Shown piece after piece: positions 1 through 6,134 of a stretch of DNA of 9,130 nt (its first letter is position 1; the number at the start of each line of letters is the position of its first letter). Both the position numbers and the translations under genes were made by a program. This DNA comes from Chryseobacterium sp. UBA6632 (GTDB taxonomy: Bacteria > Bacteroidota > Bacteroidia > Flavobacteriales > Weeksellaceae). The notes under the pieces were generated by a model. That model worked only from the letters and a program-made list of their open reading frames with translations, searched no databases and was not told the origin of the DNA. The stretch spans positions 1 to 9,130 of the forward strand of contig DKLU01000350.1 in NCBI GenBank assembly GCA_002455915.1. Reading direction: 5' to 3'.

Positions 1-1374
1 TTGGTTTTGGATAAAAACGGCGTGAAAATGTCGAAATCTAAAGGAAATGGAATTGATCCGTTTGAAACATTAGCAGTTTACGGTCCAGATGCTACGCGTT
101 GGTATATGGTTTCAAATGCAAATCCTTGGGAAAACTTAAAGTTTGATATCGAAGGAATTGATGAAACGAGAAGAAAATTCTTCGGAACATTATATAACAC
201 CTATTCATTCTTTGCTTTGTATGCAAATGTTGACGGATTCAATTATTCTGAAAAAGAAGTTGAAAACAGACCTGAAATCGACAGATGGATTTTATCTGAA
301 TTAAACTTATTAATCAAAGAAGTTAAAGCTTTCTACGAAGATTACGAGCCAACAAGAGTTGCGAGAGCCATCAATACTTTTGTGAATGACAATTTATCAA
401 ACTGGTACGTAAGATTGTGTAGAAGACGTTTCTGGAAAGGAGATTATTCAGATGATAAAATCTCTGCTTACCAGACTTTATATACTTGTCTGGAAACTGT
501 TGCCAAATTATCTGCGCCAATTGCACCGTTCTTTATGGATCAGTTGTATCAGGATTTAAATAAAGTAACAGGAAAAGAAACTGCAGAATCTATTCACTTG
601 ACAGATTTCCCAGTTGCAGATGAAAGCTTAATTGACACTGATCTGGTTGAAAAAACACATTTAGCACAAACTATTACAAGTTTAGTATTATCCATCAGAC
701 GTGCAGAAAGCTTAAAAGTAAGACAGCCGCTTCAAAGGGTATTAATTCCTGTCCTAGATTCAAAAACTGAGAAGCAAATTGCTGCGGTTTCAGAATTGAT
801 TAAGCAAGAAGTAAATGTTAAAGAAATTCAATTAATCAATGCTGAAGAAGCATCTGATTTAATTGTAAAACAGATAAAACCGAATTTCAAAGCGCTTGGT
901 CCTAAATTAGGAAAAGACATGAAAGTGGTTGGAGGAGAGATCGCCAACTTTAGTGCAGAGCAGATTTCCACCTTAGAAAAAGAAGGAAAATTAGACGTTC
1001 AGGGATACGAAATTACACTAGATGATGTGGAAATTTCTACAAAAGATATTCCGGGATGGACTGTAACTTCTGATGGAAAAACAACTGTGGCATTAGATTT
1101 GACGTTAACAGACGAATTAAAATCTGAAGGTATCGCAAGAGAATTCATCAACAGAGTTCAAAACCTGCGAAAAGATAAAGAATTTGACCTGACAGACAGA
1201 ATTTCCATCACATTGGAAGAAAATTCTCCGTTCTTGAATGATATCAAGAAAAATGAAGAATATATTTCGGCTGAAGTCTTGTCAAATAAAATAGAAATTG
1301 TATCTTCACTTTCAAATTTTAACGAAATCGAAATAGATGAGGTTAATTTTAAGATAAATGTTGAAAAAAATTAA
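1..1374 (+). CDS. ileS: Isoleucyl-tRNA synthetase, C-terminal part (5' end outside window)
   Basis: Cytoplasmic enzyme that charges tRNA-Ile with isoleucine using ATP. Only the last 457 residues are present. The frame is open to the left edge, so the TTG at position 1 is most likely an internal Leu codon, not a start. The class I signature KMSKS is at residues 9-13 of the visible part. The anticodon-binding helical domain follows (DRWILSEL at 94-101, SNWYVRLCRRRFW at 133-145, SAPIAPFF at 171-178), then a long C-terminal region (about 230-457). No C-terminal Cys4 zinc finger is seen. The extended tail and the SxWYVRxxRRRFW motif resemble the long, eukaryote-like IleRS (type 2) usual in Bacteroidota, a form generally less sensitive to mupirocin. 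The type assignment is inference; the enzyme identity is near certain. A 59-nt gap separates it from the downstream dksA-like gene, so they may be co-transcribed. Confidence 0.96.
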   Translation: MVLDKNGVKMSKSKGNGIDPFETLAVYGPDATRWYMVSNANPWENLKFDIEGIDETRRKFFGTLYNTYSFFALYANVDGFNYSEKEVENRPEIDRWILSELNLLIKEVKAFYEDYEPTRVARAINTFVNDNLSNWYVRLCRRRFWKGDYSDDKISAYQTLYTCLETVAKLSAPIAPFFMDQLYQDLNKVTGKETAESIHLTDFPVADESLIDTDLVEKTHLAQTITSLVLSIRRAESLKVRQPLQRVLIPVLDSKTEKQIAAVSELIKQEVNVKEIQLINAEEASDLIVKQIKPNFKALGPKLGKDMKVVGGEIANFSAEQISTLEKEGKLDVQGYEITLDDVEISTKDIPGWTVTSDGKTTVALDLTLTDELKSEGIAREFINRVQNLRKDKEFDLTDRISITLEENSPFLNDIKKNEEYISAEVLSNKIEIVSSLSNFNEIEIDEVNFKINVEKN

Positions 1375-1384
1375 CATATAGTTA

Positions 1385-1414
1385 TTGTTTTTCAAATTCC
1401 ATTTCATAATTTTA
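1385..1414 (+). promoter_or_regulatory. Possible Bacteroidota-type promoter for the dksA-like gene
   Basis: TTG at 1385-1387, a 19-nt spacer, and TAATTTTA at 1407-1414, which is one base off the TAnnTTTG -7 consensus of Bacteroidota primary sigma factors. Transcription would start about 10-15 nt before the ATG at 1434. In AT-rich DNA such matches arise by chance, so this is weak support. Confidence 0.3.
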
Positions 1415-1433
1415 TTAAAAAAGAGAAACGAAC

Positions 1434-1814
1434 ATGTCAGACGAAAGAGTAAGATACAGTGATGCTGATTTACAAGAGTTTAAAGCAGTAATCAAGGAAA
1501 AAATAGAGAAAGCAGAAAACGATTTAAAACTAATCAGAGAGAGTTTTATCAACGACCAGAATAATGGCACGGATGATACTTCTCCGACCTTTAAAGCGTT
1601 TGAAGAAGGTGCTGAAACTTTAAGCAAAGAGCAGAACTCTATTTTAGCCGGAAGACAGGAGAAATTCGTACGTGATTTGAAGAATGCTTTGATAAGAATT
1701 GAAAACAAAACTTATGGCGTTTGCAGAGTAACAGGCAAGTTGATTCCTAAAGAAAGACTATTGGCTGTTCCGCACGCTACGTTAAGCATTGAAGCGAAAA
1801 ACATGCAGAAATAA
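1434..1814 (+). CDS. DksA/TraR-family transcriptional regulator without zinc-binding cysteines
   Basis: 126-aa cytoplasmic protein expected to bind in the RNA polymerase secondary channel and tune initiation, as DksA and TraR do. Residues 10-45 and 60-92 form the two charged helices of a coiled coil. The intervening tip carries D47-D48 (NGTDDTSPT), consistent with the acidic tip of the family. The C-terminal module has the DksA fold signature YGVCRVTGKLIPKERL followed by AVPHATLSIEAK. Three of the four usual zinc Cys are replaced: C97 is kept, but the partners are T100, S118 and A121. This cysteine loss is familiar in Bacteroidota homologues as far as I recall. The ATG at 1434 is the first in frame and the N-terminus looks complete. 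It lies between ileS and a set ending in lspA, the order common in flavobacteria. It ends 23 nt before a strong hairpin. The family call is secure; the specific role is not. Confidence 0.9.
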   Translation: MSDERVRYSDADLQEFKAVIKEKIEKAENDLKLIRESFINDQNNGTDDTSPTFKAFEEGAETLSKEQNSILAGRQEKFVRDLKNALIRIENKTYGVCRVTGKLIPKERLLAVPHATLSIEAKNMQK

Positions 1815-1837
1815 CCGCAAGGTTAGTTAAAATAATT

Positions 1838-1884
1838 TTTGGTTTATATCGTATTTCGTGAAATACTTTATAAACCAAATTTTT
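1838..1884 (+). terminator. Hairpin with T tract after the dksA-like gene
   Basis: Outer arms TTTGGTTTATA (1838-1848) and TATAAACCAAA (1869-1879) pair perfectly over 11 bp. After a 2-nt internal mismatch (TC/TT), inner arms GTATTTC (1851-1857) and GAAATAC (1860-1866) add a second stem. TTTTT follows at 1880-1884. It looks like a rho-independent terminator, although the stem is AT-rich. It ends only 11 nt before the ATG at 1896, so it might instead be a 5'-leader structure of that gene. Confidence 0.7.
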
Positions 1885-1895
1885 AATATATACCC

Positions 1896-2141
1896 ATGAG
1901 CGAATTATTAATTTTAATCATTATTATTGTTGTCGTTTTAGGATTTTTCAACAGAGAAAAGATCAAAAACAGATTTTTTCCCGATGAAAAGAGAAATTAC
2001 ACCATTGATGATCAATTTAATTCTGATAAACGCGAAAGGGAGAAAGAAATCGACAGGCTTTTAAGCAAAATGGGCAAAAACGGAGTGAATGATTTGTCTG
2101 CAAAAGACAGAAAAAGACTTGATGAATTGTCCAAAAAATAA
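1896..2141 (+). CDS. Small single-span membrane protein with DUF6576-like C-terminus
   Basis: 81-aa protein. Residues 3-18 are almost entirely Leu/Ile/Val and form one transmembrane helix. The rest is highly charged and probably cytoplasmic (NREKIKNRFFPDEKR follows the helix, consistent with positive-inside topology). Residues 50-80 (KEIDRLLSKMGKNGVNDLSA onwards) resemble DUF6576, a short module of the pattern 'ID.IL.KI...G...L...E...L...S' often found at the C-terminus of Bacteroidota rhomboid-like proteins; here it sits on a bare membrane anchor. The function is unknown. The ATG at 1896 is the only sensible start and lies just after the hairpin at 1838-1884. It is followed within 20 nt by the interrupted DUF2683-like gene and then lspA, so it probably belongs to an lspA transcription unit. 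The DUF match is from memory and moderate. Confidence 0.75.
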   Translation: MSELLILIIIIVVVLGFFNREKIKNRFFPDEKRNYTIDDQFNSDKREREKEIDRLLSKMGKNGVNDLSAKDRKRLDELSKK

Positions 2142-2158
2142 AAATTAATTAAATAAAA

Positions 2159-2353
2159 ATGGAGGCACTAATTGTACACCCAAAAAACCAAATGTAGCTG
2201 AATGCACTGAAAAGTGTGATGAAAGATATGGGAATTCGTTACGAAAAATTTCATACACGAGGCGCAAAAACTCAAATTTTCGAGCCAAGAACTCCTGCTA
2301 AAAAAGAAAATACCAAGAAAAACTTTAAAGACAAACCAAAGACGAACCTGTAA
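2159..2353 (+). pseudogene. DUF2683-like small protein gene interrupted by an in-frame TAG
   Basis: From the ATG at 2159 the frame reads MEALIVHPKNQM, then TAG at 2195-2197, then continues open as LNALKSVMKDMGIRYEKFHT and a Lys-rich tail to TAA at 2351-2353, 64 codons in all. The start and the residues after the stop match the pattern I recall for DUF2683 proteins of Bacteroidota (ME.L.V.P.NK.QL.ALKA..KAL....E), with the TAG at the usual Gln position, as if CAG had changed to TAG. Two facts support a genuine coding frame: it stays open for 51 codons after the TAG, and its TAA overlaps the lspA ATG by one base, the layout of a coupled operon gene. Options are a recent nonsense mutation, a base-call error, or re-initiation at GTG 2216 or ATG 2219 giving a shorter protein without the first strand. 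Its function is unknown. Confidence 0.7.
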
Positions 2354-2991
2354 TGAAAAAGATATTATTTGTAACCTTTCTTATTTTATTAATTGATCAG
2401 GCTTCAAAAATTTATGTAAAAACACATTTTAATCTGGACGACAGTATTTCTGTGTTGCCCGGTTTCAAGTTTACATTTGTGGAAAATCCGGGAATGGCTT
2501 ACGGACTTCATTTTGGCGGAGTTATTGGAAAATATTTCCTGGTAATTGTAAGAGTTATTTTGATTGGCGGAATGATCTACTTATTCAAAAAGTGGCTGCA
2601 CCGTGGTGAATCTAATTATCTTTTGATTCCTATGGCCATGATTTTTGCCGGAGCCATTGGGAATTTGATTGACGGAATGTTTTATGGTTTGATTTTCGAC
2701 AGCGGAACAGTTTACGACCCAAGCATTGATCGTTGGATTGGTTACGGTGGAATCTCTAAAGTAGTAGGCTTCGGAAACGGATATTCTACTTTTATGAGAG
2801 GTTGCGTGGTTGACATGCTTCATTTTCCGTTGGTAGATTGGAATGTTCCTGAAAGCTGGCCTATTATTGGAGGAAAACATATTGAATTTTTTAAATATAT
2901 CTTCAATGTAGCAGATTCAGCAATTACAGTAGGGGCAGTTTTATTATTAATCTTCAGAAAAAAAGCTTTCCCCAACGGATTGGAATTTTAA
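2353..2991 (+). CDS. lspA: Lipoprotein signal peptidase (signal peptidase II)
   Basis: Inner-membrane aspartic protease that cleaves the signal peptide of prolipoproteins before the lipidated cysteine. At 212 aa it is longer than the roughly 160-170 aa of proteobacterial enzymes. Visible signatures are LLIDQASK (13-19, conserved D15), FVENPGMAYG (42-51, N45), GAIGNLIDG (100-108, D107), VVDMLHFPL (152-160) and FNVADSAITVG (184-194). The catalytic aspartates should be D154 and D188. Hydrophobic spans lie near 3-15, 58-78, 89-108 and 185-201, giving the usual four helices. The extra length is a roughly 40-residue Gly/Tyr/Asp-rich segment at 111-150 between GNLID and VVD, in the extracytoplasmic region over the active site. 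The ATG overlaps the stop of the preceding frame (TAATG), suggesting translational coupling. sanA-like follows after 16 nt. The PepSY-like protein in this window may be one of its substrates. Confidence 0.96.
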   Translation: MKKILFVTFLILLIDQASKIYVKTHFNLDDSISVLPGFKFTFVENPGMAYGLHFGGVIGKYFLVIVRVILIGGMIYLFKKWLHRGESNYLLIPMAMIFAGAIGNLIDGMFYGLIFDSGTVYDPSIDRWIGYGGISKVVGFGNGYSTFMRGCVVDMLHFPLVDWNVPESWPIIGGKHIEFFKYIFNVADSAITVGAVLLLIFRKKAFPNGLEF

Positions 2992-3007
2992 AAATACATA
3001 ACACCAA

Positions 3008-3652
3008 ATGAAAAAAATTATTAAAAATATTTTTAAATTCTTCCTGCTTCTTATTGTTGCAGGAATTATTTTTATTGCTTGGGCGAATTACAGCATCAAG
3101 AAAAACAGTGATGCGTACGTTTCTTACAACATCACTGATATTCCCGAAACGAAAACAGCTTTACTTCTCGGAACCAGCAAAAACCTGAACAGCGGTCTTC
3201 CGAATGCTTATTTCTACAACAGAATTCAGGCAACGGTAGATCTGTATAAAAGCGGAAAAATAAAGTATATCATCGTAAGCGGCGACAATAGCACCAAAGA
3301 CTATAACGAGCCAGAAGATATGCTGTTAACTTTAATGCGCTATGGCATTCCTGAAGATAGAATTTTCTTAGATCATGCGGGATTCAGGACATTGGATTCT
3401 GTGGTAAGAGCTAAAGAAATTTTCGGGCAGACAAAACTGGTGATTATTTCACAAAAGTTTCATAACGAAAGAGCGGTATTTTTAGCCAAAGAAAACGGAA
3501 TTGATGCTTTCGGCTACAACGCCAAAGATGTGAATAAATACGCAGGTTTTAAAACCAATATGAGAGAATATCTGGCAAAAGCGAAAGCTTATTATGATTT
3601 ACTTTTAGGTATTGAACCTAAATTTGGAGGAGAAAAAATTTTGATTCCTTGA
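3008..3652 (+). CDS. SanA-like DUF218 (ElyC/SanA/YdcF family) envelope protein
   Basis: 214-aa membrane-anchored protein. Residues 9-28 are a single N-terminal transmembrane helix after a Lys-rich start. The rest is a Rossmann-like DUF218 domain, probably periplasmic. Family motifs are ALLLGTSK (51-58), YNRIQATVDLYKSGK (70-84), IIVSGDN (88-94), EPEDMLLTLMRYGIPEDRIF (101-120), FRTLDSVVRAKEIF (126-139) and LVIISQKFHNERA (144-156). E. coli SanA is linked to the envelope barrier and vancomycin exclusion, and ElyC to peptidoglycan assembly; the biochemical reaction is not settled. The length matches SanA rather than the larger ElyC. It sits 16 nt behind lspA and is probably the last gene of that operon. 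It is followed directly by a palindromic repeat (3663-3735). Confidence 0.88.
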   Translation: MKKIIKNIFKFFLLLIVAGIIFIAWANYSIKKNSDAYVSYNITDIPETKTALLLGTSKNLNSGLPNAYFYNRIQATVDLYKSGKIKYIIVSGDNSTKDYNEPEDMLLTLMRYGIPEDRIFLDHAGFRTLDSVVRAKEIFGQTKLVIISQKFHNERAVFLAKENGIDAFGYNAKDVNKYAGFKTNMREYLAKAKAYYDLLLGIEPKFGGEKILIP

Positions 3653-3662
3653 TTTTCTCTTT

Positions 3663-3735
3663 CTCGCTGATTTTGCTGATTAAGCAGATTTAAAATCATA
3701 TTAAAAAGATCTGCGTTATCTGCTCAATCCGCGAG
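3663..3735. repeat. Imperfect palindromic intergenic element of GCAGAT type
   Basis: Left arm 3663-3691 (CTCGCTGATTTTGCTGATTA onwards) and right arm 3707-3735 (reverse complement beginning CTCGCGGATTGAGCAGATAA) agree at about 22 of 29 positions across a 15-nt AT-rich centre. The words CGCTGATT, GCAGATT and GATCTGCG, flanked by TCTC/GAGAGA, match what I recall as a dispersed repeat between genes in Chryseobacterium and Flavobacterium. It lies 10 nt after the sanA-like stop and just upstream of the trpS -7 box, and may act as a transcription end for the lspA operon. The palindrome is seen directly; the dispersed status is recollection and needs a genome search. Confidence 0.65.
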
Positions 3736-3744
3736 AGAATTAAT

Positions 3745-3752
3745 TAAATTTG
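3745..3752 (+). promoter_or_regulatory. -7 promoter element of trpS
   Basis: TAAATTTG matches the TAnnTTTG consensus exactly and is followed by CA, as is common in flavobacterial promoters. It lies 35 nt before the trpS ATG, giving an expected leader of about 28-30 nt. No clear TTG or TTTG -33 element is seen at the usual spacing; that position falls inside the right arm of the palindromic repeat. Confidence 0.6.
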
Positions 3753-3787
3753 CAATTCATTAATTTTTAAATATAAATTTTAAACAA

Positions 3788-4756
3788 ATGTCAAGAATTC
3801 TTACCGGCATTCAAGCCACCGGAACACCGCACCTTGGTAACTTGTTGGGTGCTATTACTCCTGCAATTGAGCTATCAAAACAGGAAGGAAACGAATCATT
3901 TTTATTTATCGCGAATCTGCATTCTCTTACGCAGATAAAAGACGCGAGAGAACTGAAACAGAATACCTACGAGATTGCTGCGGCTTGGCTTGCTTGTGGA
4001 TTAGATACCGAAAAAACATTTTTTTACAGACAGAGCGACATCCCTGAAACCTGTGAACTTTCTTGGCATTTATCATGTTTTTTTCCTTATCAGAGATTAA
4101 CGCTGGCACATTCATTTAAAGATAAAGCAGACCGTTTGCAGGATGTAAATGCTGGCTTGTTTACTTATCCTATTTTGATGGCCGCCGATATTTTATTGTA
4201 TGATGCTGAAATCGTTCCTGTTGGAAAAGATCAGCTTCAGCATTTGGAGATTGCTCGAGATGTAGCTTCAAGATTTAATAATCAAATGGGTGAAGTTTTT
4301 GCTTTGCCACAATCTGAACTTCAGGAAGATACTAAATATGTTCCGGGAGTTGACGGACACAAAATGTCAAAATCCAGAGGAAATATCATCAATATTTTCT
4401 TACCTGAAAAAGAATTGAAAAAGCAGGTGATGAGCATTGAATCTGATTCAAAATCTTTGGAAGAACCCAAAGATCCTGAGACAGATAAAACATTTGCCAT
4501 TTATCAACTGATCGCAACTCCAGAACAAACAGAGGAGTTAAGAGCAAAATATTTAGCCGGAAACTTCGGTTATGGTCATGCGAAAAAAGAACTTTTGGAT
4601 TTGATCTTGGCTAGATTTGAAAAAGAAAGAGAATTGTTCTCTTATTACATGAACAATCTTGACGAATTGGAAGCAAAACTTCAGGAAGGAGCTACAAAAA
4701 CGAGAGTAATCGCTACGGAAACCATTAAAAGAGTGAGAGAAAGTTTAGGAATTTAA
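3788..4756 (+). CDS. trpS: Tryptophanyl-tRNA synthetase
   Basis: Class Ic synthetase that charges tRNA-Trp; a cytoplasmic homodimer. At 322 aa it has the usual bacterial length and is complete. The HIGH-type ATP-binding motif is TGTPHLGN (11-18), and the second ATP-binding motif is HKMSKSRGN (191-199, with KMSKS at 192-196). Tryptophan pocket and dimer regions are recognisable: FLFIANLHSLT (38-48), TYPILMAADILLYDA (126-140) and VGKDQLQHLEIARDVA (145-160). The C-terminal helical anticodon-recognition part runs from about 220 to 322. The ATG at 3788 starts directly with the conserved RILTGIQATG. It is monocistronic, with its own -7 box at 3745-3752 and terminator hairpins behind it. I see no leader-peptide attenuator or T-box. 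Confidence 0.97.
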   Translation: MSRILTGIQATGTPHLGNLLGAITPAIELSKQEGNESFLFIANLHSLTQIKDARELKQNTYEIAAAWLACGLDTEKTFFYRQSDIPETCELSWHLSCFFPYQRLTLAHSFKDKADRLQDVNAGLFTYPILMAADILLYDAEIVPVGKDQLQHLEIARDVASRFNNQMGEVFALPQSELQEDTKYVPGVDGHKMSKSRGNIINIFLPEKELKKQVMSIESDSKSLEEPKDPETDKTFAIYQLIATPEQTEELRAKYLAGNFGYGHAKKELLDLILARFEKERELFSYYMNNLDELEAKLQEGATKTRVIATETIKRVRESLGI

Positions 4757-4785
4757 TTTTCTATATCTTTTATGAATAAATATTA

Positions 4786-4818
4786 AGTTTCGGCGGCACC
4801 TTCGGTGCCGCCGAAACT
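4786..4818. terminator. GC-rich perfect hairpin between converging genes
   Basis: Arms AGTTTCGGCGGCAC (4786-4799) and GTGCCGCCGAAACT (4805-4818) form a perfect 14-bp stem with loop CTTCG. Its GC content is far above that of the surrounding sequence. The tail is only moderately T-rich (CTCTTTAAAATT on +). It lies 29 nt after the trpS stop and 20 nt beyond the kinase stop, so it probably works as a bidirectional terminator or as a 3'-end stabiliser acting with the next hairpin. Confidence 0.75.
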
Positions 4819-4830
4819 CTTTAAAATTAC

Positions 4831-4865
4831 AAAGCCTTTCAATTAGAAAGGCTTTTGTTATTTTT
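4831..4865 (+). terminator. Second trpS terminator hairpin, overlapping the kinase 3' end
   Basis: Arms AAAGCCTTTC (4831-4840) and GAAAGGCTTT (4846-4855) form a 10-bp stem with loop AATTA. TTTTGTTATTTTT follows on the + strand, a good rho-independent terminator for trpS. The + strand stem, loop and T tail cover the last few codons and the stop (4839-4841) of the oppositely oriented histidine kinase. On the - strand the stem is followed by TTTGTAATTTT, so it may also terminate the two-component operon. Confidence 0.75.
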
Positions 4866-6134
4866 AGTAATGATAAAATAATGCATTCCCTCCTCAAATT
4901 CATAGGAAATATTCCAATTCGGATATTGTTTGATGATGGATATAATAATCGAAAGTCCAAGTCCTGTCGAAGTATGATCCGAACTCTGCTTATAAAAACG
5001 GTTGAAAACTTTCGCTTTATCCAATGACTTTTTAGAACCACTATTTTGGAAAATAATCTGGTCTTTATCGATGATGATATTGATATTTCCCTTTTCATTA
5101 TTGTATTTCACTGCATTTTTAAGCAAATTAGACAATAAAATATTTGCCAGATCAGGATTAAAATCACTTACGAAGTTCTCCTTTTCCAAAACATTCACAT
5201 CAATATGCTTAAACTCAATAAAGTCTTCATATTCCTTCAGTAAATCATTGATCATTTCATTAAAATTCACAATCTGAACTTTATTGAACTGGCTGTTATC
5301 AATCTTAGAAAGCATCAGTAAAGATTTATTAATGGCCACCATTCTTAGCAAATCGTTCTTTACTTCAACAAAAGAATTTAGGCTTTTCTCTTCCAACTCT
5401 TCATTCTGAATCAGCAAATCAATCTTATTAATAACAATCGCTAAAGGCGTCTGTAATTCGTGTGAAGCATTTTCTATAAATTGTTTCTGTTGATGAAAAG
5501 CCAGTTCATTTCGCTCAATCATTTCATCAATTTCTACATTTAATTCTCCAAACTCGGAAATTTTATACGTTTCTGCAATCGGTGGAGAAGTCACTCCAAA
5601 CTGATATTTTTTCAGTTTGTCTAAAATCTTATAAAACGGTCGCATCGCCTTATTCAGCAAAAATCCATTAATAAAAAGAATGCTAACTACCAAAAAGAAA
5701 TACAGTACGACCAAAGCAATACTCAGGTCATAAATCAGTTCATCCTCCTCTACCGTTGATGTTCTGATCGTCAATTTCCGATAACCTCCAAATTGATCTT
5801 TAAAACCTGTCTCCAACACTCTGTACGGTTCGTCATCATCGTCGTATTCCATATAGTACGTTCGGTTGTAGAACTTATTTCGGTTGTTGTAATCCGCTTC
5901 TGAAACGGGAACTATTTTAAATTCATTAAAAGCAAAATCCGTATTTTCCAACAACTTTTCATCCTGATAAGCCGCTTTGATTAATTGGATCTTTCTGTTT
6001 TTCAATCCATCATCCACATTATCATAGACTTCATCTAAAATAAAAGCATAAAATAACGCTGCCCAAACCGCAATAATCAGTAACAGGACAACAATAAGAT
6101 ATTTTATCGTGTAATATTTTAACGAACTTTTCAT
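4839..6134 (-). CDS. Two-component sensor histidine kinase
   Basis: 431-aa inner-membrane sensor that autophosphorylates and passes phosphate to the adjacent regulator. TM1 is about residues 11-33, the periplasmic sensor segment about 34-135, and TM2 about 136-160. A linker follows, then the HisKA dimerisation domain with H box ENASHELQTPLA (221-232, phospho-acceptor H225). The ATPase domain has the N box LLKNAVKYN (337-345, N340), F box VFNRFYKQ (376-383) and G2 box TGLGLSI (390-396). The G1 box is degenerate: IIFQNSGS (360-367) stands where most kinases have DxGxG, a variant seen in other Bacteroidota kinases. The periplasmic part contains a run of acidic residues at 96-102 (EYDDDDE). The ATG at 6134 overlaps the regulator's TGA (TGATG), so translation is coupled. 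The signal is unknown. No canonical HAMP domain is clear, although the linker after TM2 could be a divergent one. Confidence 0.93.
   Translation of the reverse strand: MKSSLKYYTIKYLIVVLLLIIAVWAALFYAFILDEVYDNVDDGLKNRKIQLIKAAYQDEKLLENTDFAFNEFKIVPVSEADYNNRNKFYNRTYYMEYDDDDEPYRVLETGFKDQFGGYRKLTIRTSTVEEDELIYDLSIALVVLYFFLVVSILFINGFLLNKAMRPFYKILDKLKKYQFGVTSPPIAETYKISEFGELNVEIDEMIERNELAFHQQKQFIENASHELQTPLAIVINKIDLLIQNEELEEKSLNSFVEVKNDLLRMVAINKSLLMLSKIDNSQFNKVQIVNFNEMINDLLKEYEDFIEFKHIDVNVLEKENFVSDFNPDLANILLSNLLKNAVKYNNEKGNINIIIDKDQIIFQNSGSKKSLDKAKVFNRFYKQSSDHTSTGLGLSIIISIIKQYPNWNISYEFEEGMHYFIITKNNKSLSN

Noticed and set aside
1..3. TTG as the start codon of ileS
   Set aside because: It immediately precedes the KMSKS region, which lies past the middle of a full IleRS, so the gene is simply cut by the window edge.
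1415..1708. 97-codon open frame on the - strand over the dksA-like gene
   Set aside because: Ser/Leu/Phe-rich composition typical of the antisense of a charged coiled coil; it is fully covered by a clear DksA/TraR-family gene.
2581..2880. 99-codon open frame on the - strand inside lspA
   Set aside because: No family resemblance, and it lies opposite a well-supported lspA.
3927..4115. 62-codon open frame on the - strand inside trpS
   Set aside because: Antisense shadow of trpS without recognisable features.
4745..5098. 117-codon open frame on the - strand overlapping the kinase 3' end
   Set aside because: Out-of-frame shadow of the kinase, running through the terminator hairpins; Arg-rich nonsense composition.
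5002..5277. 91-codon + strand open frame inside the kinase gene
   Set aside because: Antisense of the kinase ATPase region; hydrophobic and Ser-rich by virtue of the reversed codons only.
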